Position numbers and translations under genes: made by a program. A stretch of DNA of 64,000 nt from Craspedostauros australis (taxonomy: Eukaryota; Bacillariophyta; Bacillariophyceae; Mastogloiales; Achnanthaceae): NCBI GenBank assembly GCA_026770025.1, contig JAMXDE010000003.1, positions 124,001-188,000 of the forward strand, given 5' to 3'. Positions 10,475 through 21,400 of the stretch are shown here, piece by piece. The notes under the pieces were generated by a model. It did no database searches and was not told the DNA's origin. It saw only the letters and a list, made by a program, of their open reading frames with translations. Every line of letters starts with the position of its first letter. Positions within the stretch are counted from its first letter, which is position 1.

Positions 10475-12211
10475 ATGAACATCGTTGGGAAGGTCAAGAC
10501 GCAGACTTTGCCACGCAACGCCGCGAAGGACAGCAATGAGTCCAACAAGATCAACCTCTATCAGGAGGTTCCCTCGTGCGAACTCAGCCTCGAGGACTTT
10601 GAGGAGTACGCCTTGGATCGTCTCAAGGTCAGTCAGAAATGTCAGATGAATGAATGGATGCTTGCTTGTACTCATTGGACGAATGTGCGTGCGTTCGTGT
10701 GGTCGTATTGTCGTATGCATCGTGTGTGTTGACATATCATGGCGTTCAGTGGCCAACTGCCGATGGCACAACCTTTTCTCAATCTCACACTTCGACATGC
10801 TTCATTCGCTACGCACTGTGAATTGCACACTGTACACTCACGTATCCGCATTCACATTCACATCGTACAGATCCTGCGCAAGATGGAACAGCTGAACAAC
10901 AGACACGTGCCTCGCGACAAGTGGGGAGAGCACTTGGACCGCATGCTCAAGCCATTCAAGAGGGATGCGCAAAAAGATGAGGCGTCCCATTTCATTCTGC
11001 GTTTGGCATTTGCAAAGAGCGAGGACTTTCGTCGTTGGTTCCTGGCGCATGAGACCATGCTGCTCAAGTACCGCATCGGCACAATGACCAGCACAGCAAC
11101 CGGGCGCAGTACCAGCAACAACAGTAACAACAGTGGTGGATCGAATGGGCTGGCATCGATAGTGCCAGAAGCGACACTCTGCGGCAAGAAGGAAGTGCAA
11201 TCGCTCTGGCCAAAGCTGTGGGCAGCAACGCCAGATCTGCACCAGAACAACAACTTCCAATCCAACCCGCAGCAGCAGCAACCCATCTACTCCGTGCCAT
11301 TCCAAAAGGCGCTGGATCTGATTGCGACACGCCAGGTGTTTGTGTGGAAGGGCAAGGCCTACATCCCGCAATCCAAATTGGTCACTCTGGTCGTCGGCAA
11401 GTTCCGCGCCCATTTGTCACGTGAGATGGCGATCTTGTCTCAGGTTCCGCTTTCGCGCGCAACGGGCGGAGCGCAGCAGGTCAACAACCTCCTCTCCAAC
11501 CTGGCAACGGCATCGTCGAGCGCCAGCGAGGAATACGGTGGGGACTCTAACGATGCCTCCACGCTCTCTGCCGCCACGGTCAAGGACCACATCCGCCACA
11601 TGCCGCTCTGCATGGTCCAGCTTCAATGGGGATTGGAGAAGGATCACAAGCTCAAGTACTGGGGTCGTCAGCAATACGGTCTCTTCCTCAAGGGCGCTGG
11701 ATTGTCCATGGAGGACGCCCTGGTCTACTTTGAGCGCATGTTCACCACCACCTCCGACTTTTCCAAGCAGTACGCCTACAACGTGCGTCACATGTACGGC
11801 AAGGAGGGCAAGCGCAAATCCTACACCGCCTACAGCTGCCGCAAGATCATACACGACAACGCGCCCAACTCGAACGAACATCATGGCTGCCCCTTCAAGC
11901 ACAGGACCGTAGCGCACGTGCAGGCCATGCTCACCAAGCTCGGTATCTCCAATCCCGCCGATCGCGCGGCCATCAAGAAGGAGCAGGAATCGCACCAATA
12001 CCAGCTGGCTTGCCTCAAGCACTTCGAAGTCACGCATCCCAAGTACGAGACTGTCGGTGCGCAGATGGACAATCTGGGCAACCATCCCAACGCGTGGTTG
12101 CAATCCAGCGTGGGATATGCCAGCAAGGTGGCGCCTGCCGAATCGACGGCGCCACAGTCGAAAGCCTCGCCGAACGGAGCCACCGAGATGGTCGCCCCTG
12201 TCTCGCCATGA
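10475..12211 (+). CDS. PRIM2: DNA primase large subunit, two exons
   Basis: Exon 1 is 10475-10627 (51 codons) and ends ...EEYALDRLK at a GTCAGT donor. The intron is 10628-10870 (243 nt, ...GTACAG). Exon 2 is 10871-12211 and continues ILRKMEQLNNR. The joined product is 497 aa, close to the 509 aa of the human protein. It carries the regulatory subunit's Fe-S cluster cysteines, C298, C374, C391 and C432, with spacing 76/17/41 (human about 80/17/40), in contexts MPLCMVQ, YSCRKI, HGCPF and LACLKHF. The protein stabilises the catalytic primase subunit and helps initiate RNA primers in the Pol alpha-primase complex in the nucleus. A Ser/Asn/Gln-rich insertion near residues 125-180 is not part of the conserved fold. 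Confidence 0.95.
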
Positions 12212-12722
12212 ACCGAAGGTCTTGGCACGAATGAATGTAACTGATGTATGTGCTCGCTGTGTTCTGCGGATAATGATAAGAACGCAGAACAAAGGTGTGG
12301 AGTCAACGTCAATCCAAGTCGCGCACATGCATTGGAGCATTGAAACATTTGATCATTGGTGATCGAGAGGCGACATGGGGAAACAAGAAAACAAATAGTA
12401 ATTACTGCAAAGCAAAGCAAACAGACCGACGCACGCACGCAAGTACCGATACAATTTGGGTATAATACTCTACTCTGGACAACAGCGAACGTCATGTTGC
12501 TGCCGCGGGTTTAGCATCCCTTTAGGACAAGCTTTTGTTATGTATGGCATGACTGCTCGTCCCACGCAGCGGAGTCTATTACCAAGCATCATCCATCTCG
12601 AGTCTGGACTAATCTCATCCATTGCGTACCCTAGTATTCGTACGAACGACTTCTAATTGGAATAAGAGCACAGATCAGCGCATCAGTCGAGTGTACTCTA
12701 CTCTATGTAATATTGTTCTGCA
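12212..12722. other. Convergent 3' spacer between PRIM2 and BRX1
   Basis: 511 bp between facing stop codons. No gene or RNA recognised. A near-palindromic TTCGTACGAAC occurs near 12641. Confidence 0.6.
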
Positions 12723-14383
12723 CTATTTGAAGATGGAATCCAATGGATCCTCCGGCACGACAATGCTGTCCTTGTGGACCTTGCGCTTTTTCTGATTCTC
12801 CTTGCGTCCCACGTACACATCGCCTTTCCGCTTGCCCTCCAACGCTCGAATCTCGTTGGGTGAGATGAATTCTGGATTCTGAAACAGCGTCTGGCCACCG
12901 AAAGAGCCGCGGAAGATGCGGATCGGGTTGAGGACGAAGCGCGGTCCAATCTCCACCAACGACGTCGCCGCGTCCTGTCCCAGCTGCTTCTTTGAAAGAT
13001 GCTGCTCCATGGCGTTCGTCGGTTGGTCCTCGACGATTTGATAATGCCGGACCCAGATCTGTTGTGTTTGAATGTGCATGTGCATTTGTGTTGTTTGCAA
13101 TGGGAGGTGACGACGAAAGCACAAGAACAAAGCAAGCATCGTTCAATTAGACAACCGAAGGAAGATCAACATCAAGATCAACATCGTCAGCAGTCCCAAC
13201 ACAGAAGTGGTGAATTGAATCAAGTGAGTGATTGAATGTTGGTCGTCACCATGCCAATATCTCGATGTCAGATTCTTTGCTGAGATCAAACAAGATGCGT
13301 AGGCAGAGAGAGAGAGAGAGTTCATGTTTCTCTCCGAAGTCGGTACGAGGGAGAACTTGGATGGGATAGGACAGGATTGGGGGTCGCACATGGCAATACT
13401 CTGCGTGGGTAGTAGCAGTGGATATGATCAACGATGATTGGATCATCGAGATTCGACTGGATGCCTCATTCCATCGTAGTCTTGTAATATGGTTGTTGTT
13501 CTCATTCCCGAAGGTCTGACATACGCTCATCATATTTGTAATCATTGGCAGTGCAGTCGTCATCCATCTGTGTCACCATGTCACCGTGTCACAATCCTAT
13601 CCTCTCATTCTTCCACGCACACGCAGATACCTGCGTATGCATGTACGCATACTCTGCAACCATTCGTACAACAGTCAATGTGGGAGTCACGTTCCACCAT
13701 ACTCGGACTCCACTCTTCTTGGTACGCACCTTGTCATCTGCGAAGTAAAAGGCCATGACGCGATCGACGAATGGCTTGGATTTGGGATGCCCTCTAGGGA
13801 CGCCGAACACATCCACGAAGAGCTCCTTGAGGAGCTTCAGATGCGGCACCCGATCGAAGGACTCGTCGAAGGACAGTATTGGCCGGCTTCCCTTCATGCA
13901 GTTGCCGGTCATCTTGAGCTCATCCATGGTGTGGATGTTGGTGATGTGGAACTTGGCGCTGGGGCCCTTGACCTGGTTGGTGCTGCCGCCGCCCGCCGCG
14001 CTGTTGCTGCCAACGCGGCCCAGCCACATGTAGGCGTCCATTCGCTTGCGGCATTCCAGGAACATGACGGAGTTGCAGCTGCGGATGCCAGCGATGTTGT
14101 TGACGGCCGATGCCATGCCCTCATCACCAGGATCAAGCTTCGATTCCTTCTTGTGATGAGGAACGAGAGTGCGCAGGTCCTCCAATAGGTGCCGATACCT
14201 CGCAGTCACGCCTCTGGAACACAGCATCAAACATCGTTGCTTGTTTCTGTACCTGCCATCACTTATCGTTCTGTCGTCGGCTGTTGCTGCCGCTGTTGCT
14301 GCCGCTGTTGCTGTCTCTGTTGCTGATGATGATGACGCCTGCGACGATCCTTTGTTTATGTTGCGCCGCTGTTTGTTGCTCAT
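12723..14383 (-). CDS. BRX1: Ribosome biogenesis protein BRX1 (Brix domain), two exons
   Basis: Exon 1 is 13730-14383 (minus strand, 218 codons, MSNKQRRNINK... to FYFADDK, GTGCGT donor). The intron is 13059-13729 (671 nt, ends AACAG). Exon 2 is 12723-13058 and begins IWVRHYQIVED. The joined protein is 329 aa. Brix-domain landmarks are LMLCSRGVTARYRHLLEDL, GPSAKFHITNIHTMDELKMTGNC, KGSRPILSFD, HPKSKPFVDRV, LVEIGPRFVLNPIRIFRGSFGG and NPEFISPNEIR. BRX1 is a nucleolar factor that works with EBP2 and others in early 60S assembly. The N-terminal 35 residues are Ala/Thr/Ser low complexity. The protein and RPL8 are both 60S-related, but the two genes are not adjacent. Confidence 0.94.
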
Positions 14384-14757
14384 GGTTGTGTAGTTCTATG
14401 GAGCGATGCGAGGCGGCGTTGAGAGGTGTGAGGTGACGGGGGTGCTGTGAAGTCTTGTGGCGGCAATCAGTGCTCCGTGCAGTGGCTCGCAGGATCGCTC
14501 TGACACCTTGGGTGGATCTGGTTCGACGCGGTTGGCTTGTGTTGTGGTTTGTGATGTGTGTGTGTGTTGCGGATTGGTGGTGAGTTGTTTGTTGGTTGTC
14601 GACAACCCAAAACGAAGAGGATTGGTTGGAGATGATGACCGGTTATGAGTCTCACGCCGTCACATGATGGACCCATTCGATCAACCTAAGAACAGCAAAA
14701 AGGAATCGACTGACGTGTTTGTGTGAGTTTGGTGAAGTCAAACCGAGCAACAAAAGA
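14384..14757. promoter_or_regulatory. BRX1 upstream region and tRNA 3' flank
   Basis: 374 bp upstream of BRX1, G/T-rich on the plus strand near 14530-14600 (CA-rich on the transcribed strand). The tRNA-Leu gene that follows ends with an A-run at 14752-14755, which is TTTT on the tRNA strand. Confidence 0.5.
14752..14755 (-). terminator. RNA polymerase III terminator of tRNA-Leu
   Basis: A TTTT run on the minus strand lies two bases after the discriminator base of the tRNA. Four T residues is the minimal length for Pol III termination. Confidence 0.7.
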
Positions 14758-14837
14758 TGACACCAGTGGGATTTGAACCCACGCCAATTAAGACTGCGAC
14801 CTGAACACAGCGCCTTAGACCACTCGGCCATAGTGTC
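14758..14837 (-). tRNA. trnL-CAG: tRNA-Leu (anticodon CAG)
   Basis: An 80-nt cloverleaf on the minus strand. The acceptor GACACTA pairs with TGGTGTC (one G-T wobble), with discriminator A. The D-arm begins TGGCCGAGTGGTCTAAGGC. The anticodon stem CTGTG/CGCAG encloses the loop TTCAGGT (anticodon CAG). A class II variable region follows, then a T-arm GTGGG-TTCAAAT-CCCAC. The D-arm and the T-loop give the A- and B-box promoters. There is no intron and no encoded CCA, as in eukaryotic nuclear tRNA genes. Confidence 0.96.
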
Positions 14838-15161
14838 TTGTTGTGCTACCTGGCAAGATTTTTGCCAATACTAATGTTTGACACGACCCAACACCAACGC
14901 TTTGGTTGTTTTGGGCGGCGTGTCGCACGTTGTTGGTCTTCTTATCAGCCCCGCCTTCGCATCATCATAGTTCCTGTCGCGACGGTCCATGCTCACAACT
15001 TGCTTGTACCATACTCCTATGTATCCACTATGGATTCCATGCTCGTGTGCTGGCAGGATCTGCGCACTGCATCGAATATCGAAGCCGCTTTGCTGTGGAG
15101 ACCAGAATCGACGCATGTCACTTTGGTTTCAGATGTCAGCACTGTTAGTCTGGCGTGTGCA
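14838..15161. other. Spacer between tRNA-Leu and LTR relic
   Basis: About 320 bp with no gene or clear repeat recognised. It ends where the family-B LTR begins. Confidence 0.5.
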
Positions 15162-15914
15162 TGTTGGAAATCCAGGGTTAAAGTAGTATTAATCTAAACT
15201 GTTATTAGATCGTACCATTTTAGAACTGTGAGCTCGATCTCATCATCTCATTCAATTCCAATTTCATTGCAGGCATCTTCCGTAGCAGCATTGTGAAATA
15301 CTGCTGTATTCATGGTTGCTATCTCTGGTTGTCATCATGACCTGCCTCACACATCGTCATGTGTATTTCATGGTGCCTTCATCATGGCATCTCATTGTAC
15401 ATATCTACATATTTGTTCTTGTCTACATTCATGCGGTACGTTCCGCAGTCATGCATCGATCTCGTCTTAGGTTTCATCTTGATCCTGCGGCATCTTTGAT
15501 TCCACCTGTTTTAGGATGGATCGGTTCTAATTGTTTTCTGAATCTTTCTGATTGTTCAATCATACGATTGATCTTGTCTGTCATGAGCACGTGTTGCGTC
15601 CCCTACATGTAGGTTTCTGTTTCTTCAGGTGGGATACAACTCCTACCCACTGCCCCTGCGACCCTTCTGATCTGACATCATGGACTAGGTTGTAGTTTTG
15701 TCAGTTCGTGTTGGGACCTGCTGTTTTGCGTTGTCATGGTTCTCAGACTAATGGAGGACAGGCTGTCTTTCTTGGTACGGTTGAGAGTGGACACGTCTGC
15801 GATGGGTCACGGGTGTGATCAGCAAGAGTCAATTTTATTCAGTGGTGATTGATAGTATTGGGAGGTGCGGCAATCATGGGTATATTGACAAAGTCGTACC
15901 CTCAATTCCTGACA
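15162..15914 (+). repeat. Family-B LTR (plus orientation)
   Basis: It begins TGTTGGAAATCCAGGG and ends CCTGACA, so it has TG...CA termini. It is the reverse complement of the repeats at 38306-39036 and 41365-42046 in this window (for example 15520-15600 matches 38620-38700 inverted, and the terminal 50 bp match 38306-38360 inverted). At 753 bp it contains no coding domain. It abuts a reverse-transcriptase fragment at 15915 and shows no flanking target duplication, so one side was probably lost. Confidence 0.8.
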
Positions 15915-16021
15915 GACCTCGATGAGGAGATCTACATGAACTGTCCTGACGGGATGGATCATCAAGCAGACAAAACCCTGACCCTACACAAGCCAATCTA
16001 TGGACTTGTTCAGAGCGCCAT
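15915..16021 (+). pseudogene. Copia reverse-transcriptase fragment
   Basis: About 107 bp closely match positions 48628-48735 of the intact Copia element (DLDEEIYMNCP.GMDHQAD at the start). It is the segment of RT just before the ...SARQW motif. No promoter or neighbouring pol sequence survives. It is a relic of a family-A element. Confidence 0.85.
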
Positions 16022-16640
16022 ATCAGAATATGCATATGTGTATGTGCATCGCTCACCCATTGTTCTCTTTTACTCTATGTGCAAGCGGCACAACCATATT
16101 CGTGTCATGAATGATCTGTGATTGATCAAAGTCACATCACGAATTTGGACACACCAAAACATCCAGAATGTCGGAAGGGAAGTTGTGAACAGCCATTTCT
16201 GAGAGCATCAGGAATCCAGTCCATCCATCAACCAACAGAAACGAATGGCATCAAGCAAGGATTCATGTACTTCCCAACTAAACCTCATATAACAATATCC
16301 TTGCCAGACCACTGTATCATCAATGGAATATGGAATCTGAAGGACCATGGAAGGTAGCAACAGCTGACACTGACACAATGCCATTGTGTCACCATGTCAA
16401 CAGCTGTCTCTACATCAGATCAAGAAGGCGAAGATTCTATGACCGGAGCAGCATCAAGATCGTGGATATACAAGGAGGAGTTTGGATGAGAGACTGGCGA
16501 TTACTCATGGAGTAGTGGGCCAGTAGAGGACGAGACAATGGAGTATGTATTGAATATAGAGTACATATCAAGTACAGAATTTCGCGTGATACGAACACAC
16601 AATACCAAAAGAGAGAGAGAGAGAGAATAGGATGTCCCTT
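16022..16640 (+). repeat. Degraded family-A LTR
   Basis: Similarity to the intact A LTR is visible as ordered short matches: the start (gtatgtgcatcgc), the cacaccaaaacatc/ggacacact block, a TGTCACCATGTC...CAGCTGTCTC block, and the (GA)n run near 16613. It is also closely related to the degraded LTR at 40413-42482. The 3' end is lost after the GA run. With the RT fragment it forms a 3' remnant in which about 1.1 kb of pol is deleted. Confidence 0.7.
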
Positions 16641-16831
16641 TACTTGTTGCGCAACTACTTGTTCTAAATAAATCTAAATAGTAATCGAATTGATAGACAT
16701 CTAAAGGCTACAGCAGAGCCTCTGGGTCCCTTGAAGATTGTACCCGCCGATGTTGCTATTGTTGTTGCTTTTGCTATTGATATTGCTGTTGGCACTGGTA
16801 CAGGTGCAGGTACGTGCGGAATGATGCTCTC

Positions 16832-19800
16832 TCATGCTTCCTCATCTGATGATCCGTCATACATTGACAGTGGTTGCTTCGTGCCGGGCGGTTGGATGTC
16901 GCTGACCATCTTCCACGGGCTATGCTCCACCAATGCCGCATCCTGCGTCGCTTCTGCCTTCCTCATGAGTGCGAAGGACATTTGGTGCATCACACCATCC
17001 ACGTAGCACTTACCCAGCGACACCGTTGAGAACACAGCGTAATGACCGGTGATGACACCCTCGTCCACCACAGCTCCATCAGCAAATGTCACCATTGGAG
17101 CTTCGTAGATGCGGAAACCGAAGTACAGCATCTTTCCTTGGATAGTCGCCCCTCGGAATTGCAGGAGAGCGTTCATCATTGGTGTGCCCCAAAGAACGGA
17201 CTCGAAGGACCATTCCTCGAAGAAGAAGCCGTAGGACATGTACGCCAAGTACAGCGAAACGGACCATGGTTCTCCACGCTGGACGCCTCCGATAAGCGAG
17301 ACAACCTCGATCACACGAAAGAGAACGAGCCAGGCGATGGTCTGGACGAAAATGGACACAACGACGATGACGGGGGCCGCGGCCAGTGGTGCTTCTGTTT
17401 TCGTCATGATCGACATCAGCTCATATGACGGGATGAGGCTCGCCGCCACTATCACCAGCATGATAGCATGCGCCAGCGTGTTGTTGACGGTCATGAGTGC
17501 CAATCTCCACGTGGGGAGAGGCACGTTGCTTGGATGGTGGTCCTCGTTGATCATATCACTCGTGACGTGCGTACTCGGCAACACCAACGATCTGTCGATG
17601 GTCACGCCAGGGCCGCATGTCAGCGCCATGCCAACGCTGCTATCCGTGACCTTGGTTCTCTTGTACTGACCGCCCTCCTCGACATCGAAGTCGCAAAAGG
17701 AGATGAAGGATCGTCGGACCGTGATCAGGTCCAGCTTCGATGGAGGGAAGGTAGTCACTACCGCCCTCGATCTCATGTCGATATCCATGCCGTGTGCCAT
17801 CAGGACGAGGTTCCACAGTTGCGAGTAGAATGTCAGGTCGAGGAGCAACGTTGTTCCGACGAAGAAGTGGAAGTTGCATGCCCAGTCGGCGAACTCGGAG
17901 AGTGTTCCTGTTCGTGCTGCACCCGGCCGTTTCTTGCCGATCAGCGCCCACTTGAGGATGACGCTGGTGATCACGAAGGAGATGGACGTGAGGCCAAAGA
18001 GCACGATCCCGTAGATGATAGGGGAGTATCTCCATTCCGGAAGCTTATTCCCGACCAACTGATCGGCAGCCACGAAGCAACTGAAGGCGAAGTACAGCTC
18101 GATGGCGAGCCACATGACCTTCATCATTCCCAACACGGTCGATGGACCGGTGGATGTAGCGGATGTCATGTCCTCACTCGCTGTTTCGATTGCGGATTCT
18201 TCATCGCCATCTGGGAGGGCTGCCGAAGGAGCATCGACGAATGCTGGGTTGCCCTTGATTGTGGTGTTCGGGGGTGCCTGAGCGCCTTCCACCAGCACCG
18301 ACATGCGCTGTACCTGGCAGCCGGAGCCGATGCTGGTTCCGGGAAGCAAGGCGCCATAGACTGTGGCGTCTGGTCCAACCTGAATCTTGCGGAACTTCAC
18401 GCTGGGACCTTGCTGCTCATTTCTCCATGGGCCGAACACACGGCATCGGATGTTCATGTTGATCGTGGCGTTTGCACCAATCTTCACCAAATCGAACTCT
18501 CGGATGGTCCCGTTCACGCTGGCTGACCTGTGAATGTCGGCGCCCATCAGGTAGTAGAACAGCACCATCAAAGGTGTGCCAACGATGATGCGGCCGACGA
18601 AGCGTTCCCATACATGCACCAACCGATCGACGAACCACCATCTGATGAAGTAAATGTTGGTCTGATTGGCGTACCCTTCTGCATATCTGCCAATGACGAT
18701 CCACTTCGAGAGGATGATCGCGAAGGTGAATGCAATGGCCCAGACTGGAACGATCAATGGGAACAGCACCCACTCAAGGCCGGAGAGGACATCGGAGTCG
18801 GCGATGGCCTTTCCAGCTTCGTACGCTGGGATGACGGGGAGCGCGAAGATGACGAGCATGATGAACGCGCCGATGGCTTGGATGATGGCGACGGCGGCTT
18901 GAGAGAGTGGCTTCTCATTGGGGAAAGTCACTAGCCTCTTGAGGGTTGGGAGGTTGGTTGGTAGAGGCAGCCCCGTCGATGCCTCAAGGAAGGCTCTTAG
19001 ATCCACAACTTTTGGAAACTGTTGGAAGACGTTTGAAGGGAGGGTCTTGTTGTATCGTTGAGAGAGGGACTGGCGGAGCTCCAGCTCCATCATGGAGGAC
19101 AGTCCAACATTCTTCCATTCATCGGCGGGGTTGACGTCTGATCCCGTGACGTTCTCGATGATCTCATGGAAGTCCATGTCGTTGATGTCCCAGTCTTCCA
19201 TCGCGGACTTCCTCAACGATAGGTGCGAGGATTGAGCTGCCGTGCCAACGTCGTGCGCGCTGAAAAAGTGTGATGTCCCGACCACATCTAGCACTATCTT
19301 CTGCGTTCCATCGTGCAGACGTTGGCGATTTTGGCGTCTCTGGATCTTGCCGCTTGTTGTTTTGGAGATGGTCCGTTCCTCCACAGCGACGACTGATGCC
19401 GGTGTCAACCCGATCTGGTCAACGACGGCCTTCTTGATCTGTTGGCAGATGCTTTCGACGTCATCTGTGTCTGCTGAACGGATCTCAAACACGATCTCCA
19501 ACTGCCCATCGTTGTCGGTGTCGTCGGATGAAAAAGCAGCGACGCAGCCTGGACGGACAGCAGATGATGCATCTTCCACAGCTTGTTCGATGTCTTGCGG
19601 GTAGTAGTTGACACCATTGACAATTATGATGTCCTTCTTGCGGCCGCAGATGTAGAGATAATCGTCTTGGTAGAATCCGTAGTCACCTGTTCGCAAGTAT
19701 ACCTTGCTGTCGGCATCTGCATCGGATGGTGCGGTCTCCTGCAGTCTGCCTTGGAATGTTTCGGCAGTGAGCTGTGGCTGATTGTAGTATCCAGCGGCAA

Positions 19801-21400
19801 CGGATGCTCCTGCGATCCAGATCTCTCCCGTGACGTTGTCAGAGACCTGCGAGCAGGTGTCCGGGTCCACAATGATGATGTCGACCGAACTGTGCAGATT
19901 GCTGCGCTGGGCGATGGCCACAAATGGGTGGAGATCTTCATCTGGTCGGACGGTCGACAGATGAAATCCAAAATTGAAGCTTGCTCCAACCACGTTCTCG
20001 GCCAGACCGTATCCAGCCATGAACCAGTCCTCGCACAACCCGTGCGGGCAGAAGGCCTTCGAGAATGATTCGTTCGTATCAAGCCGGATTGGCTCTGCGG
20101 CATTTTGCAGCTCGAATATACTTGAGAGATCAAGGTTGGGGATGGGATTGGACTTGCCATGTTTTGCTCGTGCCTTCGCCTCGTTGAACTTGCGGACGAC
20201 CAGTCGAAACGCGAAGTCGGGGGCGGCGCTGAAATGGCACTTGTGCTGCGACATGAGATCGACCCAGAGCAATGGGTTGCGGATGAAGGAAACCGGCGAA
20301 ATCATGCGGACTCTCGAACTCGATGCCAGTGGCGCAATCACCATTTGGATGAGGCCCATGTCGTGATACTGCGGCAGCCATGAGAAGGTGGAGAACCGCT
20401 CCGGAAGTTGCTTGCCGCTTGTACCCTTGTCGAAGCAAGTGAGCCAACTGCTGTGCAGCAGCTCGATGTTGGCCCTCACTGCGTCATACGTCACCATCAC
20501 ACCCTTCGGGTTGCCGGTGCTTCCAGACGTGTACTGAAGGAAAGCCAGATCCGAGCCTTGGATGTTCGGCTCATCGAATGAAGGTGGTGGCGACGACGAG
20601 CGGCCAGACAGGAGGCTGGACAGGAATCCTTTCTTTGCCTGCTTGGGGCCGGCCTTGCTCTTGCCGCTTCTCCTGTCGACCAAGAACGGATCATGATGGA
20701 TGACGCGATCGGTCACTTGGTACTTCACCCCGCTTGGCCACATGGAGCGGCTCTTGGATGCCGGATTGGCGCGATCGGCGAGACGCAGCAGGTTGATGGT
20801 CGTCTGGGTGAGGATGACTGCCGGGGAGCAATCCTCGATCACCTTGTTCATCTTCGCGAGTGACTTGACGAGCGGTGGTCCTGGAGGATAGACCAACACG
20901 GCAGTCACGCCTGCGCGGAGGCATCCCAGAAAGATGGCGAAGAAGTGCAGTCCGAAGTCGTAGCAGAGCACGACGCGATCGCCTTTCTTGACGTTCCACT
21001 TGTTGCGGAGGAGATGGGCGCAATGTCCCGCTTCATCCCAGAGCTGCTGGAAGGTGTAGTTGTTGATTGCCTTTCCCTTGTCGTTGTACCAAGTGGAGAA
21101 GACGGTGTCGGACTTGAGTTCGACGATGAACTTGAGATGGTCGATGAAAGAGTTGTCCTTGATGGATTGTTGGATGATTTCGTGCTCAGTGGCGTTGGTG
21201 TTAGCGGTAGGCCTAGCTGTGCGGTTAGCTGCGGCGTTGCTGGTGCCAGTCTCGATGTCATCGACAGCGGCGTCGTTGTTTTGGTGCTTGGAATGGTTGG
21301 CCTTTGCTGGAGGCGCACTCATAGGGATGGCATTGCCGACAACGTCGATGGTGGCGGCGCTTCGGACGCCGGAGGAATGAGTTGAGGTAGTCACGTCCAT
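16832..21400 (-). CDS. Fatty-acyl-AMP ligase / ACP / Pls-like membrane protein
   Basis: 1522 aa from the ATG at 21400 (MDVTTSTHSS, with an A at -3 and G at +4). The frame remains open to 21541, but only a TTG lies there. The adenylation domain (about 95-690) has TSGSTGNPKG near residue 291, YLRTGDYGFYQDDYLYICGR, GRKKDIIIVNGVNYYPQDIE at about 586 and TTSGKIQRRQ; these fit a fatty-acyl-AMP ligase. A carrier domain follows with VGLSSMMELE (phosphopantetheine Ser about 769). The C-terminal half (about 835-1522) has several transmembrane helices and three tandem left-handed beta-helix-like segments, the layout of the terminal region of epsilon-poly-lysine synthetase (Pls/NRPS terminal domain). It likely activates a fatty acid, loads it on its own ACP and transfers it at a membrane. 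The acceptor is unknown. Intronless, bacterial-like architecture. Confidence 0.88.
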   Translation of the reverse strand: MDVTTSTHSSGVRSAATIDVVGNAIPMSAPPAKANHSKHQNNDAAVDDIETGTSNAAANRTARPTANTNATEHEIIQQSIKDNSFIDHLKFIVELKSDTVFSTWYNDKGKAINNYTFQQLWDEAGHCAHLLRNKWNVKKGDRVVLCYDFGLHFFAIFLGCLRAGVTAVLVYPPGPPLVKSLAKMNKVIEDCSPAVILTQTTINLLRLADRANPASKSRSMWPSGVKYQVTDRVIHHDPFLVDRRSGKSKAGPKQAKKGFLSSLLSGRSSSPPPSFDEPNIQGSDLAFLQYTSGSTGNPKGVMVTYDAVRANIELLHSSWLTCFDKGTSGKQLPERFSTFSWLPQYHDMGLIQMVIAPLASSSRVRMISPVSFIRNPLLWVDLMSQHKCHFSAAPDFAFRLVVRKFNEAKARAKHGKSNPIPNLDLSSIFELQNAAEPIRLDTNESFSKAFCPHGLCEDWFMAGYGLAENVVGASFNFGFHLSTVRPDEDLHPFVAIAQRSNLHSSVDIIIVDPDTCSQVSDNVTGEIWIAGASVAAGYYNQPQLTAETFQGRLQETAPSDADADSKVYLRTGDYGFYQDDYLYICGRKKDIIIVNGVNYYPQDIEQAVEDASSAVRPGCVAAFSSDDTDNDGQLEIVFEIRSADTDDVESICQQIKKAVVDQIGLTPASVVAVEERTISKTTSGKIQRRQNRQRLHDGTQKIVLDVVGTSHFFSAHDVGTAAQSSHLSLRKSAMEDWDINDMDFHEIIENVTGSDVNPADEWKNVGLSSMMELELRQSLSQRYNKTLPSNVFQQFPKVVDLRAFLEASTGLPLPTNLPTLKRLVTFPNEKPLSQAAVAIIQAIGAFIMLVIFALPVIPAYEAGKAIADSDVLSGLEWVLFPLIVPVWAIAFTFAIILSKWIVIGRYAEGYANQTNIYFIRWWFVDRLVHVWERFVGRIIVGTPLMVLFYYLMGADIHRSASVNGTIREFDLVKIGANATINMNIRCRVFGPWRNEQQGPSVKFRKIQVGPDATVYGALLPGTSIGSGCQVQRMSVLVEGAQAPPNTTIKGNPAFVDAPSAALPDGDEESAIETASEDMTSATSTGPSTVLGMMKVMWLAIELYFAFSCFVAADQLVGNKLPEWRYSPIIYGIVLFGLTSISFVITSVILKWALIGKKRPGAARTGTLSEFADWACNFHFFVGTTLLLDLTFYSQLWNLVLMAHGMDIDMRSRAVVTTFPPSKLDLITVRRSFISFCDFDVEEGGQYKRTKVTDSSVGMALTCGPGVTIDRSLVLPSTHVTSDMINEDHHPSNVPLPTWRLALMTVNNTLAHAIMLVIVAASLIPSYELMSIMTKTEAPLAAAPVIVVVSIFVQTIAWLVLFRVIEVVSLIGGVQRGEPWSVSLYLAYMSYGFFFEEWSFESVLWGTPMMNALLQFRGATIQGKMLYFGFRIYEAPMVTFADGAVVDEGVITGHYAVFSTVSLGKCYVDGVMHQMSFALMRKAEATQDAALVEHSPWKMVSDIQPPGTKQPLSMYDGSSDEEA

